Below, piece by piece: positions 42,984 to 54,060 of a DNA stretch of 64,000 nucleotides; the stretch's first letter is position 1, and each line of letters begins with the position of its first letter. A program made the translations under genes and the position numbers. Under the pieces are notes generated by a model. It did not search any database and was not told the origin of the DNA. It was given only the letters and a program-made list of their open reading frames with translations. This stretch comes from Actinomadura macrotermitis. Its GTDB lineage: Bacteria > Actinomycetota > Actinomycetes > Streptosporangiales > Streptosporangiaceae. The DNA is taken from assembly GCF_009604375.1 (NCBI RefSeq), contig NZ_WEGH01000004.1, positions 62,001 to 126,000 on the forward strand, given 5' to 3'.

Positions 42984-44185
42984 CCGGCCGCGGCGCCCGG
43001 CTGTCTGTCCCCTGTTTCGGGGACGGCCGCGAGCGGGACGCGCAGCTCGACCTGTGTGCCCTCGTCCGGGAACGCCACCACGGACACCTCGCCGCCGACG
43101 CGGGCGATCCGGTCCCGGACCGAGTGGCGCAGCCCGGTGCCCTCGGCGGCGGTGTCCGGGTCGAAGCCGCGGCCCTGGTCCACGACGGTGACGGTGAGCA
43201 CGCCGCCGTCCAGCTCGGCGTACAGCACCGCGCCCGGCACCCCGGCGTGCTTGGCGACGTTGTTCAGCGCCTCGCGGACCGCGCCCGCCACCGCGCGCAC
43301 CACCTCGGCCGGGACGGCGTCCGCGGCGTCCGCCAGGCCGGCCAGGTGCGTCTCGGTGGTCACGCCCCGCGCGCGGGCCTGCACGCAGACCTCGGTGAGC
43401 GCCTCGGCGAGGCCGGTGTCCGGGTCGCTCCGCGCGCCCTGCACGAACGCGCGGAGCCAGACCGCGACGCCGCCGATGTGGTCGCGCATGCCCGGGTCGG
43501 TGATCCAGTCGCCGTGGTCCAGCGCCTCCACCGTCTGCAGCACCCGGTCGTGCAGCTCGCGGGAGGTGGTGAGCTGCTCCTGGTTGCGGGCGAGCTCGCG
43601 TTCGGCGCGCAGCGCCTGCGCGTGCGCCCGGTCGACCTCGGCCGCCCACCGGCGGATCGCGCCGCCGGCCACCAGGCCGACGACGACGTTCACCGCGAAG
43701 CTGACGTCGTCGAAGATGCCGTTCGGCGGCGGCGCCTCGTTGAGGACGCTGATGACGAACTGGTAGCTCAGCACGACCGGCGCGGCGAGCCACACCGCCT
43801 CCCATCGGCTGCGCGCGGCGATGCCGACGGCGGCGAGCGCGAGCAGCCCGTAGGGCAGCGGCCAGTTGTTCCACTGGTGCGGGATCGGGTCGGAGGTGAA
43901 CGCGCCGGTGACCACGATCGCGCAGCCGGTCGCGCACATGTCGGCGAACAGCAGCCCGATCGGCGCGCGTCCCCGGCGCCGCCAGACGGTGAACAGCGCG
44001 ACGCTGCTGACCAGCACCACGACCCGCGCCGCGTGCAGCGGCCACTGCTCGGTCGCCCACGCGCGGTTCTGCGGGTACCAGACGGCCATCTCCATGAACG
44101 CGCCGGCCCGGAAGGCCGCCGCCGCCAGCAGCAGGCTCCGCTCGGCCCGCTCGGCCGTCGTGCCTACTCCCGTTCCAGGGTCCAC
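42980..44185 (-). CDS. Two-component sensor histidine kinase (NarL-type partner)
   Basis: 401 residues. About five membrane segments at 15-155, then a short coiled segment (AQALRAERELARNQEQL), an H-box TSRELHDRVLQTVEALD with the phospho-accepting His, and a C-terminal ATPase domain with N-box REALNNVAKHA and G-box DQGRGFDPDTAAEGTGL. GTG at 44185 overlaps the response-regulator gene by 22 bases; the longer frame upstream is that gene's shadow. Signal unknown. Confidence 0.87.
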   Translation of the reverse strand: MDPGTGVGTTAERAERSLLLAAAAFRAGAFMEMAVWYPQNRAWATEQWPLHAARVVVLVSSVALFTVWRRRGRAPIGLLFADMCATGCAIVVTGAFTSDPIPHQWNNWPLPYGLLALAAVGIAARSRWEAVWLAAPVVLSYQFVISVLNEAPPPNGIFDDVSFAVNVVVGLVAGGAIRRWAAEVDRAHAQALRAERELARNQEQLTTSRELHDRVLQTVEALDHGDWITDPGMRDHIGGVAVWLRAFVQGARSDPDTGLAEALTEVCVQARARGVTTETHLAGLADAADAVPAEVVRAVAGAVREALNNVAKHAGVPGAVLYAELDGGVLTVTVVDQGRGFDPDTAAEGTGLRHSVRDRIARVGGEVSVVAFPDEGTQVELRVPLAAVPETGDRQPGAAAG

Positions 44186-44775
44186 TTGACCAGTTCGCTC
44201 TTGGTCGCGAGGCCGACCTTGCGCCGGATGCGCTTCAGCATGGTGCCCGCGGTGCCGGGCTGGATGCCCATGGCCCGCGCGGCCTGCTGGTCGGTCTTGC
44301 CCTGCGCGCGGTGCCGCAGCAGCTCCCACTCGCGCACGGTCAGCGGCTCGGGCGCCGGGCGGACGCGCTGCTCGCGCAGCACGATCCCGTACAGGGCGGC
44401 GGAGAAGTACCGCTCCCCCGCCGCGACCTGCCGGACCGCGTCGGTGAAGACCTCCGGCCGCGCCTCCTTCAGCAGGTAGCCCATGGCGCCCGCGTCCAGC
44501 GCGGCCAGCACGTCGCGGTCCTCGGCGTGCGCCGACATCACCAGCACCTGCGCGGACGCGGCCAGCCCGGCGACGGCGTCCACCCGCGCCCGGTGCCGGT
44601 AGTACAGGTCCAGCAGGATCACGTCGGCGGCGCGGCCCGCGGCGTCCAGCGCCTCGGGCGCGGCGGCCTCGGCGACCAGGTCCAGGCCGGGCCGGCCGGC
44701 GAAGTACCCGGCGACGGTCCGCCGGACCAGGGGGTCGTCATCGACGACGGCGATCGTCACCACGCCCAGGATCAT
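44164..44775 (-). CDS. LuxR/NarL-type response regulator
   Basis: 203 residues. Receiver domain with acidic VDDD near the start, phospho-acceptor Asp in VILLDLYY and Lys in LLKEARP. The C-terminal HTH reads LTVREWELLRHRAQGKTDQQAARAMGIQPGTAGTMLKRIRRKVG, a slightly divergent NarL helix. ATG 44775 is chosen; a GTG 5 codons in is possible. First gene of the operon with kinase, small ORF and DUF4328. Confidence 0.88.
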   Translation of the reverse strand: MILGVVTIAVVDDDPLVRRTVAGYFAGRPGLDLVAEAAAPEALDAAGRAADVILLDLYYRHRARVDAVAGLAASAQVLVMSAHAEDRDVLAALDAGAMGYLLKEARPEVFTDAVRQVAAGERYFSAALYGIVLREQRVRPAPEPLTVREWELLRHRAQGKTDQQAARAMGIQPGTAGTMLKRIRRKVGLATKSELVKWTLERE

Positions 44776-44880
44776 CCCCCGGGCGCGGCGGTCCCGCCCC
44801 GGCTTCAGTGATCTTGACCGCTCCCGGCCAGCAGGTCGTACCGGGCGAGCGCCTTCATTTGCCCGCACTCCGTCCTTACG

Positions 44881-46491
<1,611 letters not shown>

Positions 46492-46495
46492 GCCC

Positions 46496-46515
46496 GCCGG
46501 CCGAGTCAGGCCGGC
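46496..46515. terminator. Stem-loop between the convergent kinase and TetR remnant
   Basis: Arms GCCGGCC (46496-46502) and GGCCGGC (46509-46515) with a six-base loop, directly after the kinase stop and overlapping the stop of the remnant on the other strand. Possibly a bidirectional terminator. Confidence 0.45.
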
Positions 46516-46820
46516 TGTTCCGCGCGCGCGCCGGCGAGGGCGTCCCAGGCCGCCATGGCGCAGGTGACGACGGTTTCGAGGACGTCGCGGGACGCCCCGT
46601 CGCGCGACTGCAGGGACATGCCCTGCAGAACGGTCATGTAGAAGGCGGCGAGCGCGGGCAGGTCGGCCTCCGGGGGCAGGTCGCCGTCGTGGACGCCCTG
46701 CCGCAGCCGGGCCAGGATCGTGGCCTGCATGCCCTGGCGCCGCTCGGCGAGGAACTCCTGGACGCCGGTGTTCTTCACGGTCCCGGCGACGGCGCCGAGC
46801 ACGACCATGCAGCCGGGCGG
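46506..46820 (-). pseudogene. TetR-family regulator remnant, C-terminal domain only
   Basis: The frame PPGCMVVLGAVAGTVKN, then VQEFLAERRQGMQATILARL and AFYMTVLQGMSLQSRDGASR, matches the ligand-binding half of a TetR protein with the usual AFYxTVLQGxSxQARDGA ending. The whole DNA-binding half is absent: the sbcC stop codon is directly upstream. A start at 46808 would give 100 residues. It may be expressed from sbcC read-through, but cannot bind DNA as TetR. Confidence 0.75.
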
Positions 46821-46822
46821 GG

Positions 46823-49813
46823 TCAGATGTGGACGCGGACGGTGGAGCCGGCGCGTTCCTTGGTGACGCGCAGCTGGGCGGGGATGCGGGCGCGCAGCTC
46901 GGCGACGTGGCTGACGATGCCGACGGCGCGGCCGCCGTCGCGCAGCCCGTCCAGCACGTCCATCACCTCGTCCAGCGTCTCCTCGTCCAGGGTGCCGAAG
47001 CCCTCGTCGACGAACAGGGTGCCGATCTCGGTGCCGCCCGCCTCGGCGGTGACGACGTCGGCGAGGCCGAGCGCCAGCGACAGCGAGGTGATGAACGACT
47101 CGCCGCCCGACAGGGTGACCGGCTCGCGGTCCTGGCCGGTCCAGGCGTCGGCGACGCGCAGGCCGAGGCCGCCCGCGCCCTTCCTGCGGCCCTCGTGCGC
47201 GGCCTTGTCGATGGTGTGGATCAGCGCGTAGCGGCCCCCGGACATGCGGTCCAGCCGCTCGTTGGCGGCGGCGACGACCTGCTCCAGGCGGGCGGCCAGC
47301 ACGTAGGCCGACAGCGACATCGCGTGCCGGTTGGCGGGCGAGTTGCCCGAGGCGAGGCCGGCCAGGTGCGCGGCGACCTCGTGGCGTTCGGCGGCCGGGC
47401 GCCACTCGCGGACGGCGGCGTCCAGCCGGGCGCGCAGCTCGGCGAGGCGGGCGCAGCGGGCGCGGGCCCGGTCGGCGGCGCTGGCGGCGGCGGTGTGCGC
47501 GTCCTCGGCGGCGCGCAGGTCCGCCTCCAGCGCGGCCAGGCCGGGGGCGGGCTCGGCGGCGGCGGCCAGCAGCGCGGGATCGGCGAGCTGAGCGGTGACG
47601 GCGGCCTTCTTGTCGTCGAACCAGCGGATCTTGTCGCGCAGCGGGGCCTGGTCCTCGTCGTCGAGCGCGGCCTCCAGCGCCTCCTGGGTGCTGCGGAACG
47701 CCTGCTCGGTGGCGGCGCCGTCCGCCTGCGCGCGGGCGGCGGCCAGCTCGTCGGCGGCGGCGGTGAGGGCCCGGACGGCGTCCAGGGCCTCGGTGAGCGC
47801 GTCGGCCTCGCCGGTGAGGCGGGTGATGCGGGCCTCCAGCGAGGCGTCGTCGCCGCGGGCGGCCTCGAGCTCGGCGTCCAGCCGCGCGGCCTCGGCGGCC
47901 TCGGCGGCGTCGGTGGCCTCGTGCTCGGCGAGGGCGGCGGCGGTCTTCTCGTGCTCGGCGCGGTGCTCGCGCTGCTCGCGCTCCAGGAGCTCCAGCGCGC
48001 TCGCGTGCCGTTCGGCCTCGGCGGCGGCGGTGTCCAGCCCGGCGAGGGCCCGCTCGGCGTCCGCGAGGTTCTCGGCGCGGGTCTCCACGGGCTTGTCGCC
48101 GGCGGTCTCCAGGTGGCCGTCGCGTTCGGCGCGCAGCGACTCCACCTGCCCGGACGCCTTCTCGCGGGCGGCCTGCGCGGTCTCGTAGAGCTGCTGGGCG
48201 CGGGCCTCCTCCTCCTCGCCGGGGACCAGGCCGAGCGTGGCCGCGGGCGCCGGGTGCTCGGTCGCGCCGCAGACCCGGCACGGCTCGCCGGGGGCGAGGT
48301 CTTCGGCGAGGACGGCGGCCATGCCCTCCAGCCGGGCCTGGCGCAGTTCCTGGACGTGGTCGCGGGCCTGCTGCGCGGCGTCGACCGCGGCGCGGTGGTC
48401 GTCCTCGGCCTCGGCGAGGCGGGCGGTGAGGGCGTCGCGGCGGCGCGCGGCGTCCAGCAGCCGGCGGGCGTCCTGCACGGCGGCCTCGGCGCCGGGGCGG
48501 CCGGCGGCGGCGAGGCGGGCGCGCTCCAGCTCGGCGCGGCGGGCCTCGATGCTCGCGGGCAGCTCGGCGAGCGCGGCGGCGAGCCGGTCGCGTTCGGGGA
48601 GCAGGCGCTCGATCCGGGCGCGCCGCGCGGCGCGGGCGGCGTCGATCTCGCGCAGCCGGGCGGCGGTGGCGCGGTGGCCCTCCAGCGTCGCGATCTCGTC
48701 GCGGCGGGTGCGCTCGGCCTTGGCGAGCACGTCCTCGGACGCGCCGGGCGGGACGAGCGCGCCGATCCGCGACCGGGTCTCCTCGGCCCAGGCGCGGGCC
48801 TGCCGGGCGCGCTGGTCGCGCTGCTGCACGGCCCGCACCAGCGGGACGACCCGCTCGGCGCGGGCGGCGGCCTCCAGCCGCGCGGCCAGGTCGCCGACCT
48901 CGGCGGCGCGCGCGTTCAGCAGCTCCTGGTCGGCGCGGACCTCGGCGTAGCGGGCCTGCCGGGCGGCCAGGTCGCGGCCCTCCTCCAGCGCGGCGCGGGT
49001 GACGGCGAGCCGCGCGGCGGCCTCGGCGAGCAGCTCCCCGGTGACGGCGCGGACGTCGTCGTGCCCAGCGGCCAGCTCGGCGGCCTCGGCGGGCAGCGCG
49101 CCGACGGGGGCGACGGCGGGGTCGGCGGCGCGCGGCACCGGCCGGGCGCCGGTGGTCTCGGCGATCCGGTCGGCGATCGAGGCGGCGGTGGCGGCCAGCG
49201 CGGCGACCTCGCGGCCGGTCGTGACGCGGCGCTCGGCCAGCCACTTCTCCACGTCGGTGAAGACCTCGGCGGCGAACAGCCGCTCCAGCACCTTGCGGCG
49301 CTCGTCGGCGCCGGCCCGCAGGAACCCCGCGAACTCGCCCTGCGGCAGCATCGCGACCTGCTTGAACTGGTCGACGCTCATGCCGAGCAGCCGGGAGATC
49401 AGGTCGCCGGCCTCGTCCAGCCGGGTGGACAGGCCCGTCCACCTCCCGTGCTCGTGCTCCTCCAGCACGACCTTGGCGTGCTGCACGGTGGTGCCCGAGC
49501 CGCGCAGCTTCGGCCGCTCCCAGGCCGGTGAGCGCGACACCCGCAGCCGGCGGCCCCGGATCGTGGTCTCCAGCACCACCAGCGGCGCCGCGCCGGGGGC
49601 GGCGTGGTCGCTGCGCAGGCCCTTGACGGCGTTGCGGGCGCCGGGCACCTGGCCGTAGAGGGCGAAGCACACCGCGTCCAGGATGCTGGTCTTGCCCGCG
49701 CCGGTGCGGCCCTGCACGAGGAACAGGCCCGCGTCCGACAGGGCGTCGAAGTCGACGGCCTCGGTGCCCGAGAACGGCCCGAACGCGGTGATCTCCAGCC
49801 GGTGCAGTCTCAC
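46823..49813 (-). CDS. sbcC: Exonuclease SbcC, SMC-like ATPase subunit
   Basis: 996 residues. Walker A GRTGAGKTS near residue 37, long coiled-coil arms, a zinc hook CRVC (residues 512-515), and a C-terminal half-site with signature LSGGESFITSLSLALGLADVV and Walker B TLFVDEGFGTLDEE. With SbcD it forms the nuclease that opens hairpins and processes DNA ends. GTG start at 49813. The gap to sbcD is 100 bases of GC-rich, partly repeated sequence. Confidence 0.95.
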   Translation of the reverse strand: MRLHRLEITAFGPFSGTEAVDFDALSDAGLFLVQGRTGAGKTSILDAVCFALYGQVPGARNAVKGLRSDHAAPGAAPLVVLETTIRGRRLRVSRSPAWERPKLRGSGTTVQHAKVVLEEHEHGRWTGLSTRLDEAGDLISRLLGMSVDQFKQVAMLPQGEFAGFLRAGADERRKVLERLFAAEVFTDVEKWLAERRVTTGREVAALAATAASIADRIAETTGARPVPRAADPAVAPVGALPAEAAELAAGHDDVRAVTGELLAEAAARLAVTRAALEEGRDLAARQARYAEVRADQELLNARAAEVGDLAARLEAAARAERVVPLVRAVQQRDQRARQARAWAEETRSRIGALVPPGASEDVLAKAERTRRDEIATLEGHRATAARLREIDAARAARRARIERLLPERDRLAAALAELPASIEARRAELERARLAAAGRPGAEAAVQDARRLLDAARRRDALTARLAEAEDDHRAAVDAAQQARDHVQELRQARLEGMAAVLAEDLAPGEPCRVCGATEHPAPAATLGLVPGEEEEARAQQLYETAQAAREKASGQVESLRAERDGHLETAGDKPVETRAENLADAERALAGLDTAAAEAERHASALELLEREQREHRAEHEKTAAALAEHEATDAAEAAEAARLDAELEAARGDDASLEARITRLTGEADALTEALDAVRALTAAADELAAARAQADGAATEQAFRSTQEALEAALDDEDQAPLRDKIRWFDDKKAAVTAQLADPALLAAAAEPAPGLAALEADLRAAEDAHTAAASAADRARARCARLAELRARLDAAVREWRPAAERHEVAAHLAGLASGNSPANRHAMSLSAYVLAARLEQVVAAANERLDRMSGGRYALIHTIDKAAHEGRRKGAGGLGLRVADAWTGQDREPVTLSGGESFITSLSLALGLADVVTAEAGGTEIGTLFVDEGFGTLDEETLDEVMDVLDGLRDGGRAVGIVSHVAELRARIPAQLRVTKERAGSTVRVHI

Positions 49814-49913
49814 GTGTCCCCCGTTCGCCTGCGGGGCGCTTTTCGGCGCCGCCTTCCCTCGTCGCTCCTCCGTCGCTCCTCAGTCCAGGCGGCGCCGCGC
49901 CCCTCCGGCTCAC

Positions 49914-51044
49914 TCAAGAAAGGGCCTCCTTGCGGCGGCAGTCCTCGAACGCCTCGTGCAGCAGCGCGCGTTCGGCCTCGCTCGCCGGGCCGTCGGTGAC
50001 CTCGGCGACGAAGTCGCCCGCCACGTCCAGCTCCGAGCGGCCCCGGACGCGCTCGGACCAGCTGCGCCCGGCGTCCTCCTCGCCGCCGGCCGGCTCGAAC
50101 CCGAGGACCAGGGCGTGCGGGAAGCGGCGGCGCAGCCGCTCCATCGCGTCGGCGGGGCGGCGCGCGTCGGTGAGGGTGATCTGCAGCCAGTGGTCCCGCA
50201 CCGCGTCGTGGCGGGGATCGGCGAGCAGGTCCTCGATCCGCCCCTTGATGCGGGCGATGCGGCGCGGCACCGGCGCCTCGGCGAACCGCGCCTCCACCCC
50301 GCCGTCGTGCAGGTCGATCAGCCAGCAGCCCTTGACGTGGTGGGCCTCGGAGAAGGAGTAGGCCAGCGGCGAGCCCGAGTAGCGGACCCGGTCGGTGATC
50401 GTCCAGGCGCCGTGCAGGTGGCCGAGCGCGGCGTAGTCGACGCCGTCGAACACCGCGGCGGGCACGTGCGCCGAGCCGCCGACCGAGATGTCGCGTTCAC
50501 TGTCGCTGGCCTCGCCGCCGGTGACGAACGCGTGCGCGAGCACCACCGAGCGGCGGCCCGGGTGCGCGGCGGCGTCCGCGCGGATCCGGCCCATCGCCTC
50601 GGTGAGCGCGGCGGCGTGGCTGCGCTCGGCCAGCTCCCAGTCGTGCCGGACCAGCTCGGGCTCCAGGTAGGGGATGCCGTAGAAGGCGGTGTCGCCGAGC
50701 ACGACGGGGTCGCCGACGCGGGCGGGGTCGGTGCGCACGTGCACGCCGGAGCCGTCCATCAGCGCCGAGCCGAAGCCGAGCCGGTGCGCCGAGTCGTGGT
50801 TGCCCGCGATCAGCACCACCCGGGCCCGCTCGGCCAGCCGGGCGAGGGCCTGGTCGCACAGGCGGACCGCGTCCACCGCCGGCAGCGCCCGGTCGTAGAC
50901 GTCGCCGGAGATCAGCACGCAGTCGACCCGCTCCGCCCGGACCGTCTCGACCAGGTGGTCGACGAAGTCGCCCTGGGCGCGCAGAAGGTCCTCGCGGTGG
51001 AAGGAGCGTCCCAGGTGCCAGTCGGAGGTGTGCAGGATTCGCAT
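49914..51044 (-). CDS. sbcD: Exonuclease SbcD, nuclease subunit
   Basis: 376 residues of the Mre11-type metallophosphoesterase: MRILHTSDWHLG (Asp and His metal ligands), LISGDVYDR, LIAGNHDS, and later VVLAHAFV and ALGHLHGAW with further His ligands. The ATG at 51044 is used because homology starts there and AAGGTG lies about 10 bases upstream; a GTG three codons earlier is possible. Upstream and co-directional with sbcC. Confidence 0.95.
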   Translation of the reverse strand: MRILHTSDWHLGRSFHREDLLRAQGDFVDHLVETVRAERVDCVLISGDVYDRALPAVDAVRLCDQALARLAERARVVLIAGNHDSAHRLGFGSALMDGSGVHVRTDPARVGDPVVLGDTAFYGIPYLEPELVRHDWELAERSHAAALTEAMGRIRADAAAHPGRRSVVLAHAFVTGGEASDSERDISVGGSAHVPAAVFDGVDYAALGHLHGAWTITDRVRYSGSPLAYSFSEAHHVKGCWLIDLHDGGVEARFAEAPVPRRIARIKGRIEDLLADPRHDAVRDHWLQITLTDARRPADAMERLRRRFPHALVLGFEPAGGEEDAGRSWSERVRGRSELDVAGDFVAEVTDGPASEAERALLHEAFEDCRRKEALS

Positions 51045-51131
51045 GACGCACACACCTTAGGCACCACCGGGGCCACTTCCTGCCCGGAAACGCCGGACCG
51101 CCCCAAATGATCTCTGGTATCTCTAGGGCAC

Positions 51132-53051
51132 ATGTCCCGGAACAACCCGCTTGATCCCGCCGAGTCCGATCTGCTGGCCGCCGCGCGGGGCGGTGACCTG
51201 CGGGCCTCGGTCCGGTACGCCGAGCTGCTGTGCGGGCGCCGCGACATCGACGGCGCGCTGCCCTGGCTGGAGGCGCCCGCGCTCGCCGGGGACGGCCACG
51301 CCGCGCGCACCCTCGCCATCATCATGCGCACGCGCGGGGAGCACGAGCACGCCGAACGCTGGTACCGCGCCGCCGCCGACCGCGACGGCGGATGCGCGTT
51401 CGGGCTCGCCGACCTGCTGGACAAGTCCGGCGACCTGGCGGGCGCCCTGGAGTGGTACGACCGGGGCGCCGCGCTCGGCAGCCTGGAGTGCAAGACCAAC
51501 GGCGCGCTGCGGCGGCTGGAGCAGGGCGAGGTGGAGGCGGCCGAGGCGCTGCGGGAGGCCGCCGCCGAGGGCGACGAGGTCGCGGCCGGCCGGCTGGGGG
51601 ACATGGCGGAGCTGGCGGACGAGCTGAAGACCCTGCTCGGCGAGGTCCGCGCCGACACCGACGCCGAGTACGTGCTGGACCTGATCGGCGGCCTGGACGA
51701 GCGCCCCGAGCGGTTCCGGGCCTTCCCGCACCTGCTCGACGACGCGCTGAAGGTCTACGACGCCGCCGCCGAGGTCGTCGGCGACGACCGCCCGGCCGTC
51801 TGGAAGGCGCTGCTGCTGGACAAGCTCGGCCACGTCGACGAGGCGTGCCAGGTCCTCGGCGCGGCCGTCCAGCGCCACCCCGAGGAGGGGTACGCCGCGC
51901 GCGTCCTCGGCCTTACCCATCTGGAGCGCGGCGACCTCGACGCCGCCGGCGAGGCGCTGCGCGTCAGCGCCGAGCGGGGCTACCTGCCCGGCATGTGGAG
52001 CCTGGCGCTGCACCGGCTGCGGCTGCGCGACCTGGACGGCGCGCAGGAGTGGTTCGGGCGCTACCGCGAGGCGGGCGGCGACAACGACGCGGGCGCCCAG
52101 CTGGCCCGGGTGGCCGAGCTGCGCGCGGCGCCCGACAACGTCCTGTCCGCCGAAGACGAGGCGCGCCTGCCGGACCTGCGCGTGGCCGCCGACGCGGGCG
52201 ACGCCGCCGCCGCGTTCGAGCTGGGCGGGCTGCTGCGCGACCGGCACGACCTGGCCGAGGCCGTCCGCCGGTTCCGGGCCGCCGCGGGCGCCGGGGACCT
52301 GCGCGCCCGCGAGGCGCTCGCCCGGCTGCTGTGGAAGCACTGCGGGTCCGAGGCCCGGCACGTGCTGCCGCTGGCCGTCCCCGCCGCCGAGGCCGCCTAC
52401 CCGCGGGCCTTCGCCGCGCCGGTCGCCGACCCCGCCGACGTGACGCTGGTGGAGTGGACCGGGCGGCTGTACCTGGACGAGGGCGACGACTTCCTCGCCG
52501 AGCGGTGGCTGCGCCGCGCGGCCCGGCTCGGGCACGGCAACGCCGCCTGGTGGGCGGGCAACCGGTCCGACACCCCCGAGCACGGCGACCCGCAGGAGGC
52601 CGAGCGGATGTGGACGCTCGCCGCCCGCCGGGGCGTGCCCTGGTGCGGCTGGCTCGCGGGCCGCGCCATGGTGCGGCGCGGCGCGCACGCCGAGGCCGAG
52701 CCGCTGCTGCGCACCGCCTACGCGGCGCGCGCGGAGCAGGAGCCGCTGCACGAGGCCGCCTACTGGCTCGGGCTGGCGCTGCGCGGGCAGGGCCGGACGG
52801 ACGAGGCCGCGCAGTGGCTGCGCACCGCCGTGGACGTCCACCCGCACGTGCTCAAGGGCTACACCGGCTTCATGCGGACCTCGCTGTTCGACCCGCGCGA
52901 GCCCCTCGCCGAGGTGCTGTACGAGCTGGGACGCGACGCCGAGGCGCAGACCCTGGTGGAGGAGATCCTGCGCGCCCATCCCCGGCATCGCATCGGGGCG
53001 CTGCTCACCGAGCGCCGCGGCCGCCCGGCCGAGCCGACCAGCGTAGCGTAG
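51132..53051 (+). CDS. TPR/Sel1-like repeat protein
   Basis: 639 residues, helical throughout. Repeats of about 34-36 residues are visible (AERWYRAAADRDGGCAFGLADLL, GALEWYDRGAALGSLEC, DEACQVLGAAVQRHPEEGYAARVL, DEAAQWLRTAVDVHP), typical TPR/Sel1 helix pairs with no catalytic domain, signal or membrane segment. Probably a cytoplasmic scaffold. Divergent from sbcD; a TATCTC box 8 bases before the ATG suggests a leaderless message. Confidence 0.85.
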   Translation: MSRNNPLDPAESDLLAAARGGDLRASVRYAELLCGRRDIDGALPWLEAPALAGDGHAARTLAIIMRTRGEHEHAERWYRAAADRDGGCAFGLADLLDKSGDLAGALEWYDRGAALGSLECKTNGALRRLEQGEVEAAEALREAAAEGDEVAAGRLGDMAELADELKTLLGEVRADTDAEYVLDLIGGLDERPERFRAFPHLLDDALKVYDAAAEVVGDDRPAVWKALLLDKLGHVDEACQVLGAAVQRHPEEGYAARVLGLTHLERGDLDAAGEALRVSAERGYLPGMWSLALHRLRLRDLDGAQEWFGRYREAGGDNDAGAQLARVAELRAAPDNVLSAEDEARLPDLRVAADAGDAAAAFELGGLLRDRHDLAEAVRRFRAAAGAGDLRAREALARLLWKHCGSEARHVLPLAVPAAEAAYPRAFAAPVADPADVTLVEWTGRLYLDEGDDFLAERWLRRAARLGHGNAAWWAGNRSDTPEHGDPQEAERMWTLAARRGVPWCGWLAGRAMVRRGAHAEAEPLLRTAYAARAEQEPLHEAAYWLGLALRGQGRTDEAAQWLRTAVDVHPHVLKGYTGFMRTSLFDPREPLAEVLYELGRDAEAQTLVEEILRAHPRHRIGALLTERRGRPAEPTSVA

Positions 53052-53076
53052 GCGGACCCCCTCCCGAGGAGTGACC

Positions 53077-53991
53077 ATGAGCACCGCGCCCCCGCCCCGC
53101 CTGGAAGAGATCGCCGACCGGGTCTACGCCTGGATCCAGCCGGACGGCACCTGGTGCCTGAACAACGCCGGGTTCCTGGTCGGCCCGGACGCGGTGACGG
53201 TGATCGACACCGCCGCGACCGAGGCGCGGGCCCGCGGCCTGCGCGCCGCGATCGCCGCGGTGACGCCGCTCGCGCCGCGCACCGTCGTCAACACCCACTT
53301 CCACGGCGACCACACCTACGGCAACGTCGTATTCGCCGGGGAGGCGGCGATCGTCGCGCACGAGAACTGCGCGGCGGAGATGATCGAGCACGGCCTGCTG
53401 ACCACCCAGCTGTGGACCGAGGTGGAGTGGGGCGACATCCGGGTCGTCCCGCCCACCGTGACCTTCACCGACCGGCTGACCCTGCACGCCGGCGACCTCA
53501 CCGCCGAGCTGATCCACCACGGCCCGGCGCACACCACCGGCGACGTGGTGGCCTGGCTGCCCGGGCAGCGGGTGCTGTTCACCGGCGACCTGATCTTCAA
53601 CGGCGGCACCCCGTTCGTGCTGATGGGCTCGGTGCGGGGGTGGCTGCGGACCCTGGACGAGCTGCGCGCGCTCGGCCCCGAGACGATCGTGCCCGGCCAC
53701 GGCCCGGTCTGCGGCCCCGAGGTGCTCGACCGGACCGAGGGCTACCTGCGGTGGCTGCAGGAGCTCGCCCGCGACGGCATCGCCGCCGGGCTGTCCCCGC
53801 TCGCGCTCGCCCGCGAGACCGACCTCGGCGTGTACCGGGAGTGGACCGACCCCGAACGGCTCGTCGGCAACCTGCACCGCGCCTACTCCGAGGCGCTCGG
53901 CGAGCCGCCCGGGACGCCGCTGGACTCCATGGCCGCGATCATGGAGATGGTCGAGTACAACGGCGGCCGGATCCCGACCTGCCTGGCCTGA
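53077..53991 (+). CDS. Metallo-beta-lactamase-fold hydrolase
   Basis: 304 residues. Metal motif H74-F-H76-G-D78-H79, further His in HHGPAHTTGD, Asp in FTGDLIFNG and a last His in VPGHGPV. The group includes glyoxalase II-like and lactonase-like enzymes and some polyketide thioesterases/cyclases; the substrate is unknown. ATG 53077 has GAGGAG 6 bases upstream; a GTG at 53071 is less likely. Confidence 0.88.
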   Translation: MSTAPPPRLEEIADRVYAWIQPDGTWCLNNAGFLVGPDAVTVIDTAATEARARGLRAAIAAVTPLAPRTVVNTHFHGDHTYGNVVFAGEAAIVAHENCAAEMIEHGLLTTQLWTEVEWGDIRVVPPTVTFTDRLTLHAGDLTAELIHHGPAHTTGDVVAWLPGQRVLFTGDLIFNGGTPFVLMGSVRGWLRTLDELRALGPETIVPGHGPVCGPEVLDRTEGYLRWLQELARDGIAAGLSPLALARETDLGVYREWTDPERLVGNLHRAYSEALGEPPGTPLDSMAAIMEMVEYNGGRIPTCLA

Positions 53992-54048
53992 CCTTCCTTA
54001 CCCACAGTGATATTTTACTCACTCTGTGCGCCGGGCGGGTCGCTCCCC

Positions 54049-54060
54049 TAGAGTGACCGC
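54049..54060 (+). promoter_or_regulatory. -10 box of a leaderless transcript
   Basis: TAGAGT (54049-54054) ends 6 bases before the GTG start at 54061, and no ribosome site lies between, so the reductase message is probably leaderless. Just upstream, AGTGATATTTTACTCACT (54006-54023) is an imperfect dyad in an AT-rich island and could be an operator. Confidence 0.45.
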
